DNA from: Melastoma dodecandrum
Taxonomy: Eukaryota; Streptophyta; Magnoliopsida; Myrtales; Melastomataceae
Direction: 5' to 3'
Length of the DNA stretch: 64,000 nucleotides
NCBI GenBank assembly: GCA_029817715.1
Contig: JARUPY010000533.1
Location: 1,570,001 to 1,634,000 of the forward strand
Shown here: piece after piece, positions 36,250 through 48,800 of the stretch
How positions within the stretch are numbered: position 1 is the first letter of the stretch
Layout of the letters: every line of letters begins with the position of its first letter
The notes under the pieces: generated by a model
Databases searched by the model: none
What the model saw: the letters and a program-made list of their open reading frames with translations, nothing else
What the model was told of the DNA's origin: nothing
Position numbers and translations under genes: made by a program

Positions 36250-39200
36250 AGCAGTCGTGAAGTGAGCGCCACACGCTCCCACCCACTTCCTGTCATATTA
36301 CACCAAGTATATATGTGTGTGTGTGTGTGTGTATTTTTACCCGAAAAAGGCATCGCCCTTGTACTGCCATTCGATCGGATTCTGGCATCCTGGGATGTGA
36401 TAAGATTGTGTAAACGTAAACTGGGTTTCTTATGATTCTACCGGGAATTGCTACGAGTTCTTGCAGCTAAAAGAAGAAAAGCTTTCCTGATGCTGATCTT
36501 CATGGCCTCCTGTTTCCAATGGTGGCTAAACCATTGGAGAACCGAATCAAATCTACTTTCTCCAGTCAGGAAATAAACAGGAGAATGGGATCCTCTATCC
36601 GGGAACACCGCCTTTCAAAATTTAGTTCACCTAAAAAGCTCCGTTGTACAATCATGGTGGCTCCTGGCTGTGTACCTGTGGATGCGATTTCCCTTATTTA
36701 ACCACCATCCTTGTTGGGGAGGCAATGCAATGGGAATAGGAAAAAGATAGCAACAAAAAAAAAAGAAAGAGATAGCTCTGAATAAAGGGAGACACTTTTT
36801 GATGGGTGTGTGTTTTTGGCAAGAGATTTTGTGTGTCTGATAAGAAAAGGAGGACCACATATCATGGACCTTCAATGCTCCTGTGGTCCATGCCAATTCC
36901 CAATTCCCATTCCCTTGTATGATGCTCTGCTCCGGACCCGTTTATGGAGATAATAGTGCACTGTAGTTAAGGAAGCACTTTTGGCGACAACTGGAGTGAG
37001 TAACTGGCATACGTGTCTGTCCACATCCCATGTTGTGTGGTGGTCCGAAAGGGATAAAAGTTCTGGTCCAGTGTGACAACGAGGGAGGGGAGGGGAACAG
37101 CACCTGAAACTTATGGCATCATCGGAAGTCAACTTGATCTTGATATCATGCAAGCCTCTTCTTCTTCTTCTTCTTCTTCTCCTCCTCCCAGAGGACCATT
37201 ACTCAAAACACATCGCGGCCTATTTTTCACAGTGGGGTCACCCTCAACATGAGTTTGAATTCGAAACCATGGAGAAAGAAGCTAAGGATTGGGTTGTGTC
37301 GTGAGTGATGTGGTCGGAGAAGGGAGAGGGGTGTGTGTGTGTGTTGTGTTCGAGTAACACGGCTGCTGCCTCGCGTGGCAGCAATTATTTCCTGGACCCG
37401 CATGTCCCTTTGGAGGGTGGTCACATCATATTCCGATAATCGGTGCCATCCCCGGTGTGCCCACATAGTTTGATTACATGATAACCTCTGGATAACATCA
37501 TCAATACTTCTGGGATTGAACTTTTAACTTGTTCAAAATGTTTGGAACATAATCTGTGTGAGGATGGAGAGATCAGCCTCCATGAGCGACTTTATGTCCC
37601 GATGACTCAACAACGATAAGACTAGACAAGAAAATACATCCATCCATCTCCCTTTCCTTTCTTTTCTGATGTGTTTTTTTTGGGGGGGAGGGAGGTGGGG
37701 GGGGGGGGGGCTTTACTTTTTTGTAGGGTATGTCCTTTTGGCCTGTGTGGCCTTTTCTTTTCTTTATTTAGGTTAAGACATACATAATCTTCAGAGTTTT
37801 ACAGCAAAGCGCGCGCGAGCACGCACACGACCTAAAAACAAAAAATTTAATGGAGTTTCTACTGGGGAAGACAACATCATCTACCTCCAGACTGGCCTGA
37901 ACCACCAGACCCAAAGACAACATTCACTGCCCCCACGGCACGACACTTTTGCCCACTTCCTGTATGTTTGTTTAAACTCTTACATAACTAAAACCATGTA
38001 ATATAAACTACTAACCTCTGCCGTTTGTCTTAAACTATATACTGCTGTGAAGTGCCTGACTTCTTCGGTTAGGAAAGTAAAGGATGTGATTCGACTTCAA
38101 CCACCACACAGCGTTAATCACGACGTGTAAGTTGAAGTCTTTTAACAAATTTCGACCTGGGATTCAAGTATTACTAATACTTTCTTTTTCCTACAGTATG
38201 AGTCAGACTCGGGGGAAAAGAGGGGGAGGGAGTATCTTGCAGTCGCTTTCCCTTGAACACCCTCCTTCCCGTCCTCCCTGACTCTCATGATGACAGTGAC
38301 AAACCCCCACTCCCCTTGTCGAAGTATAATTAGTAAAAATTCATTTTTTTGTTTTATCCCTTTTTCTTTTCTTTTCTTTTTTACTTTTGTATTAACTTCT
38401 TTTTTTGTGAAACAAAAATTTTCAGTCCCTCCCCTACCTGCTTCATGTGCCTTTTCTCTTCTTCTGCAGTGTAGGGTTTCTGTAGACTTCCATCCCATCC
38501 CCCCAAAACAAGATATAAGATGAACCTCCCCCCCTTGCTCCCCTCCCACCACCACACTCCCCCCGCCCCCCCCACCTTGTCATCCCTCTTTTAAAAACCT
38601 ACCCTCCCTTCCTTGCCTTGTCCCATCCGAGGTCCCACCCCTACTTCCTGTTAGGGAGAATCTGTTGTTTCTTTCCCCTTTTCCCTTGGTTTCCCTGATG
38701 AGGCTTGATCCGAAACCCCCCCCCATCGAGTTTGTATGTTTTATTTTTCTGGTTTTTGGTTGGGTTTGATCCCTCCCCTTTGGTTTTGCAGTTGCAGATG
38801 ATTTGTCTCGGTATCAAGTTCAAGAGGAGTAAAAACTAGGATGGCCCGGTTGCCGAGGCAGTGGGGTGGGAGGAAGCACACAATCCTGTGTGAATCTGAA
38901 TCCTCCCTCCTCTCCACTACTGTGGTAATTATTGCTTGCCTTGCCTGGCCATGCCCCCCTTTTTTAACCATTGGTCATTGCTCGATCTGGGTTCTTGCAG
39001 ATGAGTGCCGAACCGTATTTTCTTTCTTCTATGTTGGGGATTGGACCTGTTCATGTCATTGCATATCGCATGTCTTCGTCCCCATTCTTTTTGGGTTTTA
39101 AGATGTGGATATGAACATATTTAAAAACGGGGATTGGACGCACTAGATTTAGATCATGTTGTGTGCTACAGTAAAGTTGGTTGCTTCTCATTAATCTAAT

Positions 39201-39693
39201 CCCAAATGGGGTAGTGATTCCCTTGCATCTGTATGAGATCATTCAATCTGTCAAATGGGTTGTTGATTTTGATTCCTTTTCCTCATCATTTACTTCCTAT
39301 ACATTGGCATTATCCCCCTTATAGATGTTTGTTTGGGGACTTGATTGAAGCAACCGATTCATCCGTCTACTTGTCTGCTGTCATCGGTTGTGATAAATTT
39401 TTGCTCCTGAGTATAACCAATAGTTTTGACCGATTCTTGATTGGTAGCGTGCTACCGCGGCTCGGCTGAAGTGCGAAAGAAAGGCTCGTATGTTCTTGTC
39501 GTCAGCACGAGCCGCAGAGCTAGCTCATTCGCCCTTGTATCGGATACTCTCTTGCTTACAAATATTCGAGAAAAGAGGTTCCTTCCCCTTGCCTGCGTAG
39601 AATTTCGCCCTCTCTTACCTGATGAATGGTGGGGGTCGGTGGTGTGTTGCCATGTGTTTGTGATGTTGAAAGGGGTTGAGAGGTTTGGGGGGG
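36250..39693. other. Intergenic region upstream of MIR319
   Basis: No protein gene was recognised in 3.4 kb. A TG repeat lies at about 36313-36332, a CTT repeat at about 37155-37178, and C/T-rich or poly-C stretches at about 38330-38730. The promoter and the 5' part of the MIR319 primary transcript are expected in the last 1-2 kb. Confidence 0.5.
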
Positions 39694-39916
39694 TGGGAGA
39701 GAGCTTCCTTCAGCCCACTCATGGATGGCAATTCAAGGGGTTGAATTAGCTGCCGACTCATTCACTCGATCACTCAGTAACAAGAGATTAGACGCACGAG
39801 ATCAGGAAGGTCGCCGCGTTTCGGGGGTTTGTTACTGTTTGGCTGCGTGAATGATGCGGGAGATACTTTGGACCCCTCTTTTTCCATGCTTGGACTGAAG
39901 GGAGCTCCTTCTCGTC
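39694..39916 (+). ncRNA. MIR319: MIR319 microRNA precursor
   Basis: The 3' arm holds TTGGACTGAAGGGAGCTCCTT at 39890-39910, which equals the miR319c form as I remember it. The 5' arm holds the matching star region AGAGCTTCCTTCAGCCCACTC at 39700-39720. The rest of the long foldback also pairs: TCATTCAC (39758-39765) with GTGAATGA (39847-39854) and CAGTAACA (39775-39782) with TGTTACTG (39830-39837). A precursor of about 220 bases with the miRNA low on the 3' arm is typical of MIR319, which is processed from loop to base. miR319 directs cleavage of CIN-type TCP mRNAs and so controls leaf shape and senescence. I did not run a folding program. Confidence 0.93.
39890..39910 (+). ncRNA. miR319: Mature miR319 (3' arm)
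   Basis: The 21-nt guide sequence begins with T and sits at the base of the 3' arm. It differs from miR159 in the standard positions, so it is miR319 and not miR159. Confidence 0.93.
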
Positions 39917-41647
39917 TCTAACCCTATATCATCATCATCTCATTCGACCTGCCCCTGTAAGTTTATCGATTGGCCCCGGGACGCTTATTTTCTTTTCCTC
40001 TATATAGTTTTTGACTCCTTTTGTGGTGAATGTGAATGTGTTTTCTGGTTTGGTCCTATTGTGTGCCGCCGTTCTTTCTTCTCCAACATGTGGTCCGTCT
40101 CCGGATTTCTCGATCCCTACATCAGGCTTCAACCCCTCCGCCGGAGGGCCTTTGAATGAAACAACCAGGTCAGCAATGGCAGGAGCCGATGGCCTCCTTG
40201 GCGTGACACGAGATCGATAAGGCGGGGGCCAACTCAGTTCATTCTTTGGAAGATCAAGACTGCCCCTTTGTCCTAGTTCTTTGCTTTCGGTCGAGTTATA
40301 AACGGAGATGAAATGAAATCGAAGTCGTGGGTTTTGTCGGAAACGACAAGTGTCTCCACTCCTCTCCTTGGGGAGAACTGTTGTGAGTCATGCCCATGTG
40401 AGGAAGCTTGCCTAATAAAAGGAGCCAAGTGGATAAGAAAAGCCAAGATTGTGCCTGTTGTGGGTGGGGGAGGGGGGGTCTACGAAGATGTTGGTTGGAA
40501 CTTGTATCAAAATCTTGCCTAGCCTAAGCCTATTTAGCTTAAGCTCCCCTACATATACCTCAGGACTACTCTACCCCTATTACTTCCACTTCCACTGTTC
40601 CCACTTTTCATAATATAGAAACATTCTTTATATTTATATCATATATATTCTTTTATAAAATCTAGGCTTCCAGGGAAGAAACAAATTTGGAAGACAAGTC
40701 CATTAATAAATGTGAAATATAGTGGGGGAGACCCCCATGTGTGGGAGGAGGAGGTATTTTTATCTTATGCTTTTTTTGTTTCTTTATGTGTCCCATTTCT
40801 TCGTGACAATCGATACATCAGAGTACAAAAGAAAAAAACTTTTGCCCCTTTATTTATTTAATTAATTATAATTTGATATTTTTGAAGCACCATTTACCAC
40901 CGTGCCCTCGGAAACGATTACTATCAAGTTGCGGGGTTTTCGCGTCTCTAAGATTAAACTAATATTTTTCACTGTTAAATCCCATGCTCATGCGTACGTG
41001 TATGTCTCTGGTTTTCGTAACAAAAATTATTCTGGTGGTCCCCTAATTCATGGACCAGCAGCCTATGATAAATAAAAAGGAAATGAACATAACGATGCGG
41101 TCGTCCACACGCATTTCCAAATATGGGAAAGGTGGGGGATCTTCGTATATTATTCCGATTTTGGGAAAAAAAATTTTTATATACACATAAAAAAACAAAG
41201 TAGCAAGATGTGCTTTCTCTGTGTTCCTAGTGGTCCTTAATACTAGTCTACGAGTATTAAACATTTAGACATGGGCCTAATCATTTACTTAAAATTATTT
41301 TTTCCCAAATGTCTTCTGTCTGGTGACATTGGGATTGGATTGGATTGGATTGTGGAGGGGCTGAAAACTTTTCCTTCGATTTTTTTTCTAATCCTCTGGT
41401 TTTACGTGTCCCCTGTCCTAAACTTCACGTGTCGTCTAATCCTGTCATTACTTTATACTAATCTCGTATTTACAATCTTCTAAGGAGGATTCATTTGCTG
41501 TGTGATATTGTAGGCCCGATCTTGGCCCCAATATTTGTAGGTCAATGACGGGCTTTTGAAAGGTTACATGGATCTTTGCATATTGTCTAAGGTGATTTCG
41601 AATATCCGGTTGTTCAAGAACATTTGATGATTTGTTGGAAAGAAGGA
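39917..41647. other. Intergenic region downstream of MIR319
   Basis: The 3' part of the MIR319 transcript is expected near the start. The rest is AT-rich and shows no gene. The last stretch holds the 3' UTR of the minus-strand C2-domain gene. Confidence 0.5.
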
Positions 41648-42759
41648 TCAGTCGACGAACGTGCTGCGGTGGCTGTCGTCCTGTAATCGTCGAGGAACGT
41701 CAAGCCCCGCCAAGAAGTCGTCGCCGAATATAACAGCACCTGCCGCTAGTGCACCTGCGCCCATTCCCGTTGCAAAGTCTGGACTGCTGTCCCTTCCGCC
41801 TCTGGTTTGATGTAAGGATGGCGCGTTCGCTATGGGTAGGAATGTGGACACTAGGCCGACATTTGAAGGAGGTGGCGGCGGCGGCGGCGGAGGGGGCCCC
41901 CTCGGTTCCCCGTGACTTGTTTCCCGAGCCGGTGCAGGTGGATAATAATAATCTCTGCTGCTTGGAGGTGGATGATTCTGTTGGCTTTCTTGGGTTGGTT
42001 TCTGCGAGTGATTCTCTCGGTCTTCCTGAGCAAAGGGCAGATGCTGCCTTGGGGAGCCTGCGGTTGTTGTGTCTGCTGAAATTTCTCTTTGTCGCCGCCG
42101 CACGATTGGCAGATGCTGCGTTGGACTTACATGAGTCGTTGACAGGGTGATGTCGCCGTCATGATCCGTGAGTTCAATTTCTCCATTACCTGTGAAGCAG
42201 AGCATTTGAGTGCAACGAGCCAGAAAATTGACGGAAAGAAGCGATTGGCCTACTCATCAGGAGGTTCACTCTTGTTCCGGAATGGGTCAGGTAAATTACC
42301 AGGGCGATAGGAGCGGGGATCATCCCCTTCTTCGGTTATACGGACTGAGATATCAATAAAGCCTTGCGGCTTGTTCGAACTCGGCTTCCTCAACTGGTAG
42401 CTTGCAGTCTGCGCCACTCCTCGGTGGGAGGACTCATCGCTTCCCAAGTGGTGCTTATCCAGGAATTCCTTCAGGACGACAGTCACTCGTCCCTGGAGCC
42501 TTTCCGTGAGAAAAACCGGCTCCCTGCCGTAAACTTCCACGTGTAACTCCATCTCCTGAAGATCTTTGTCCGAAGCATCGACAAGAGCAGCGAATTTGGT
42601 GTTCCATGTGGGGTTCGTCCCGCCGGATGCATCTACCCTGGAGCAATACTTGTTCCTCGGATCGATCCATCCGACTGCAAACCACTGGAGCTTCAGGATG
42701 GAGAAGCACCGGAGTCCTCGCGCAGAAATCAATCCCACTTCGACCCAGATCTTCCCCAT
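41648..42759 (-). CDS. C2-domain protein with proline-rich linker
   Basis: Two exons, 42759-42300 and 42189-41648, giving 333 residues. MGKIWVEVGLISARGL opens a C2 domain of about 110 residues (WFAVGWIDPRNKYCSRVD, NPTWNTKFAALVD), a calcium and phospholipid binding fold found in plant SRC2/BAP-like and CaLB proteins. A middle region rich in Gln, Pro and Ser follows with a run of ten Pro, and a small hydrophobic Gly/Ala segment (GMGAGALAAGAVIFGDD) lies near the C-terminus, as in SRC2-type proteins. The donor at 42300 (CTG|GTAATT) keeps the frame; an alternative donor a little downstream (AGA|GTGAAC) also would. I start at MGK because relatives do, but the frame stays open for 92 codons upstream (see findings). 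Confidence 0.8.
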
Positions 42760-42991
42760 TTCGGGGAAGAAACCGATTCCGCCCTTCCTTTTGAAGAGAT
42801 GCTCCAATGGGGCCAAAAAGGGTGATGCTTTGCCGAGCATGACGGTTGAAGAATCATACTTTGCTTTTCCCCCCATGATATCATCGAATACGTACAGTGG
42901 CGCTGGCTTAGCTTGTCCTGGGCCTGGGCCCAATTTTTGGGCCTGCGACTTCGGATTAGAATCTGAACCCGACCCGATTTGTTCTTCTGCA

Positions 42992-43026
<35 letters not shown>

Positions 43027-45875
43027 CTGACCCACATGCTATCCGTCAAGAACGTCTCCTTCCGACAGCAGTCCGCTGGGCAACACTTCCTCGGATTCCC
43101 TCACTTCCTAGTCTTGTTGTCTCACCTTACTTAACCCACTCCCTGCAAGAACCCTGCACTGCCCCCGGTTTTTGCGGGTGCTGATGTGGGGGAAGGGGGG
43201 GGTGGGTTTGCAAGTAAGTGCCGGGTCGATCGCCGGGACCGAGACCCGGGTTCTGCTCCTCGGTTCGGTGGTTTACTGGGTTCTTTCCAATTTTTGATCT
43301 TTCCATTTGGACGGTGGAGTAATTTGTGGAGATAGATGGAGAGAAAGAGGGAGAGAGTGAAGGTAGAGGATAATACTGCAGCAGGTTCCATCAACGTGAG
43401 TAATATACTGACTGAGGATGCCTCTTTTTACTGTCACTTCCACCAAATTGAAGGCAAGCAGTAGCTTGTCCACAAAGGATGAATGTGCCTGCCAAGGAGA
43501 GTGCAGCATTCGTTACATCTCAAGAAGATGGGCAATCGCCTCCAGGATAAAAAGCACAGTTGCAGAGGCCTTAGAGGACATAACAGCATTCTTCTAAAAC
43601 GAGGATAGGAATGAGATTTACATGGGCAATAGGCATGGTTTGTTACATGTATGGCCTGACTGATTGTGTAACGACATTAGCTGTTCGATCACTGTACTGA
43701 CGACCAATAACGGCCTTCACTTCAAAAGAGCTCCTGGTTGTGAATGGCAATTGCAGAGCCAACTCTTGGAATGGAGGAGTTTTACATTCGGGGGGGCGAT
43801 GTACCTTGTCATTAAGCAAAGTGAATTTGGCAGTAGTTATCATGAACCTGCTGGTTCAGTTAAGAAAATGGGTGATGTGGGCGAGTGGGAGGGGGTCACA
43901 CAAAGACGGTCTTTTTCCCACATGGGGAAATCTCTCTTCGGTTGGGTCAAGTTTTAGCAGGGAATCTAATCCATTATGGTAAGGCAAGAAAAGATGATGT
44001 AGATGGGGGAGGTGCTGATATTTACAGTTCTTGTGATAATAGTGAACATGAGCTGTTAGCTTCGCTCATCTGTTCTTGGGGCAGCAACTTCACATGGATT
44101 GATTGCAAGGACAGCAAGCATGATGATGCTTTTTTTTCCCCCAAATTTTTAGCCAAAAATTCCATCCTCCTTTTCTTTTGCTTACAGCAAGGAAAAGCTT
44201 TACGCTATTACTGGACGGCAACACCCCACAAACCACTCACGAAAATGCGGTGGGGTGGTCGTGCGTTGTTGTTGGCATCAGCTCCAGTTTCGAAGAACAG
44301 GTGTTGTTTTGTCGCCCATATTCTCCTCCGAGAACGCAGAGAGAGATGAGATCCCCCATTCATCTCATACCATATCAGGGTTGTTATATATGCTCGCGCA
44401 TGCCTTTGATTAAGGATGGGCCTCCCCTTCTCAATTCTCATTTTGCCTTTGATTTTTGTTATTTGATATGGAATTTTACAACGTTGAGGTTGAGAAGAGC
44501 GCAATTGGAAAAATTAAAAGAAAAAGAAAAAGGAAAAAGCAAAGGAAAAGGCTGTTGGGGTTGGGGATAGATATTATTTAATGTAATATATATATATACG
44601 AGGGAGAGGGTTCAAAAGTTTGAATTTCTTGTTGCCGCTATCTCTCCCTCCCTCCCATCCGCTTTCGGACAAGTTACTCGAGAACCACGCCCACTTCCCC
44701 CCGGTGTAAGAAGACTTCAGCAGTGTGTAAGTATTATTATTCGAGTGTGACATGACATCCTAATCCTTTGTAACTGGGGGGGGTTTGGGATTTCACTTAT
44801 CCCCTCCAAACCCATTCCATTTCGGACATCAATTAATAATGATGAGTCGATGTTCATTGCAAAGCCGAGCCCAACTAATTTTCAAAACTGAGGCCGCCTT
44901 ATTTATCTAAATAAGAAGAAAAAAAAGGCATGCCCCTCCCTACCGACAATTACATTGCATAAAAATATTGCATGGGAAGAAGATCTTCTATCTAACGCAA
45001 CACGCGTGGGATCGCACGCGCCACCCCACCCGCTTGTTGGTGTAGTCCCTCCCTCTTTCGGACATGGAACTCTTACGAAATCTCCAATCATGTCGTGGCT
45101 CTGTCTCAACCCCTCCGCTCTCTCTCCCTCTGTCTTTTTTGGTTTTTAACTATTTTCCTCATTTTTTTCAGTATTAATTTATTGTGTGTTACTACTACAA
45201 CTGATTCTGGACTGACGCGAGATTTTTGAGCTCCGTGTTTGGCTTCTCCCTCTCCCTCTCTCTCTCTCTCTGAGATCTATTCTGCTTCTCCCTTCCCTCT
45301 CCTTCTCCTCTGTCCAGCTTCCTTCCACTCGTCTCACCTCACGCTCCCACCCAATTCTTCTGCACGCTATTAATTCCTTCGAGTCCCTTGTTGAGTCTCG
45401 CACATCCTGTCATTTTCTTTTTCTAAAAATAATATAAAAAAAATGATTCATTCCCATGTGGGTACCTGAGCTTACGGTGCAAGGCGCCGCCTTTCTTGGA
45501 TTCTTACGGGGAACTAGTGGTGGGTGGGAGCGAATCTCAGTTGAAAGGAGCTCTAGTTAGCTCGTGGGTGGTGCATTGGCATTAATCGGGAAGGTTCTTG
45601 GGTCTTGTTTGTTGGGTTCACCCCCGGTTTGGTTGGTGAGTGATGTTAGTCTTCAGTTCCGTTATTGTCTAGATCCGGGTTGAATCTGGTCCCTTTTCTT
45701 GAGTGAAGAGTTTTTGACTGATGGACTGGTAGCTCCCCAACTGCTGTTATGCTTTTAGGTGACTGCATCTGCTATGGCTGAGAATGCATTGTGTTCTGGG
45801 ATTGGATTGTGATTGCAGGCGTAACAAAATCTCTCTAATGTGTCCCCCTGCTCACGCAGGTTACCTTTGGGCGAG
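42760..45875. promoter_or_regulatory. Divergent upstream region of the C2 and CIP7-like genes
   Basis: About 3.1 kb between divergent start codons. The C2 leader with its CT/GA repeat lies at the left. C/T-rich DNA at about 45240-45420 and the T/G-rich stretch to 45860 probably include a 5' UTR exon and leader intron of the plus-strand gene. No other gene recognised; a short TA repeat is near 44585-44600. Confidence 0.45.
42993..43016 (-). repeat. CT/GA microsatellite in the C2 gene leader
   Basis: Twelve CT units on the plus strand. On the coding strand they read GA and translate, in the upstream open frame, as alternating Arg and Glu. Confidence 0.85.
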
Positions 45876-48800
45876 ATGGAGAGTGATATCGATCCCGATT
45901 CAGCTTTGCAGTATGCGTCGATTCAAATCCTATCCGGGCAACAGAGGTCTTCTTCTTCTTCTTCTTCTTCTTTCTCTTATTTTCTTTGACGCATAAGCAA
46001 ATTTCTTCGACCTTGGCTTGGTTATTGGAGAAGTGTTTTGCAGTTTATTCTAAAAGTCGATTTTAATTCTACACAGGTACTACGCGTATGTTTGTATTGC
46101 CAACAAAGTGGAGAAGTTGTCGAGTGGGAATCTGGATCATTTACTTCCACTTATGCCCGCTCTAAAAGAATTATACAGCAAGGGCTCCAATTGCAACTTC
46201 ACTATGCAGCTCCCGGAGAATATACGGGGTTCCGATTGGTTCACGAGATCGACTTTTGAAAGGTCTGTATCTCGGTTGATTTTATTATTAGTCAGGCTTT
46301 ACTACTACTGCTACCACATGCGGGTTGCGGCAAAATATATCATGCCTCATTGTGGCATGACAAGCGCCGAATATTGGTTGCAGATTTCTGCGCATTGTCA
46401 ATTCACCAGATCTCATCTCTAAGACCAAACCTATCAATCAGGAGATGCATCAATTGGAGGAAGCCAGAAAATTTCAACTCGTCATGTTCTCTGGTGTAGG
46501 TGCTCCTGCCTTGTGTTTCTACTATCACGGTGTCCAGTATAGTTCTCCAACAGCCTCTTTGCTTTTCCAGGTCAATCAGGATCAATCTGCAAGCGGCAAA
46601 AATGGTATGCATTAAACAATAAGCTCCCAATCCTGTTGCATGGTGTTTGTTGCTATAAAGTTTCTTTTTTATTCCCGTGCTGGGGTTCGTTCCATCTTTT
46701 CTGAAATTTAACTTTAAGGGCATATGATGCTCTGATGCTTGGTTCAGTGACAGGCACAGACCGCTTTATATCGCTTGAAAACTTAAACTGTCGATTACTT
46801 GGAAGAGCCGGACTAATTGTGCTCATATTTATATATCTGATGTGAACGGAAATATGTGGTCGCATGCTTAATTACATCTGCACAGTGTACTTGTTCTCCA
46901 ATCCTTCGCCTTTTGTGATTTAACAGGTGGAGACAGATCCGACCGTGTCATGCCATCATCAGAGGTAAGACTATCTAGAAAGTTTATTTCTACCTTAATC
47001 AGTTGTAAGTATAATAAGCTTTTCTCCATTAACAGAGGGGAACTGATCTTCAGGCATCGGATGCTTCGAGGTACACTTCTTCAGCTCACGTGTTTCAATT
47101 TGCTCATAAGTTACGTTGGCCGAAATCATCTGTAAATCACATGTCCTTCTCAGGAATGATCTCTTGAGAGCCATGGATTCGAGGATCGCCGCCCTGACTG
47201 CAGAGTTAGCTGCAGCTTTTGCTCAAACTGCTTCCGCTACTTGTTCTGCTGAAGAGTTAATTGCAATAGCTGACTTCACTCAGCTTTTTGGAGCAACAGA
47301 TCTGGAGTAAGTCAGCCACAATCCTAAAGCCCTAGAACTTGAAATTTGGCAGTGAAGTAATATGAGAAGTGTTCACATGCAGGGATGCCTTTCACAGAAT
47401 TCTAGAAACGAGTCAAAGGAGCCGGACTGCTGATCCCGTATCAGGGATTAGGACCTTGAGCAAACTTGACGCAAAGAACGAGGATACAGCTCGAGCAGAG
47501 ACAGAGGTTGCACATTCAAGACCTGTTCAAGCGGAAGCGCGTGTGAAGTATAGTGTTTCACCAGCCAAAGTTGCAGAGATTGAAAGGAGGAGCTCCTCAG
47601 GGAGTGAGGAGGAGCCTTCTGACACAGACAGTGAAGAACAACAGACCAGGATAGAAAGAAGCCGTACTCTTATGAGATCTTCAGGACGCAGAAGGTCCGC
47701 ATCTCCGATGCGGAGGGTCCAGTTAGGAAGATCTGGATCACATAGGGCCGCTGCCATAACCATAAAGAGCCTCAACTATTTTCCAGTTAGATCAGTGACT
47801 CAAGCTGATGCTCGTGCAAATGACGATGAAGGCCCAGGATCCGATCCCACTGACAAGAAAGTTGAGAATGAAGTAAAGAAGATTAGTGTTCAAGATAGAA
47901 TAAAAATTTTTGAAAGTAAGCAAAAGGATCAAGCTGCAGAGATCGAAAAAAGGAGGTCGTCGGCCAATTTTTGTGTTGGTGCAAATAAGTCGGTCCTGAG
48001 AAGATGGAGCTCCAGTGTGGGAAAAACCTCCTCTGGTTATGAGGCTGAAGCTGTTAGCGAGGCCAGCGCATCAGTAAATTCAGGTGAGGGTGCTAACGAT
48101 GGACTGCAATACTGCATGCCTGAGAGAAATTCTCACTCAGTTGAAGCTGATGAAGATGTAAAGCTGAGAGAAAACGAGGTAGTAGAATCTGAACCTATTG
48201 CTGATTCGGTTGATAAAGAACCAAATATAGAAACGACGGTCAGTAGTGACAGGCTGGCATCTCCTGCTGAGTGGAACCGGCAGAAGGAAATGGAGTTGAA
48301 CGAGGTGATGGCGAAATTGATGGAAGTTAAGAATGCAAGGGAGAAAGCAGGACTGAGTAGAAGCCTAGGTGTTCCTGTCGAGAATAGAGGTGGGTTCTAC
48401 GATAAATACAAACAGAAGAGGGACGATAGACTGAGAGGGGAGAATACTGGAAGAAAGGCAGAAAAGCAAACAAAATTTATGGCAGCGGGAGAAGCTTTTA
48501 CCGAGAGGAAGGCCGAAATGAGGGAGCCAAATGGGAGTGATGGAAAAAAGGGTGTTGTGAAGAAACCTCAAAAGTCGCTCAAAAGTCCCTCTCAAACTGT
48601 GAAACCCAAGAAAGAGAGCCCTGTACAGGCAGTGGCAAAGAAGGCGCCAGCTAAAACAGGTTCTCTTCCTGCTGTACGTAAATCATGGCCATCGACTCCG
48701 GCTTCAAGAACCACAGGGTTATCACCGTCCAAAGCTTCACGTGTACCATCTCCTGCTGGGACCACACCAACACGTCGAAGGCCTCAGCTACCAAGCTCTG

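Noticed and set aside
43640..43990. Short plus-strand frames of 80-97 codons
   Set aside because: No family match, no start context, and overlapping open frames of equal quality.
45876..45946. A tRNA-like B-box word (GATTCAAATCC) at about 45920
   Set aside because: It lies inside the first coding exon of the CIP7-like gene, and no matching A-box or cloverleaf arms are present.
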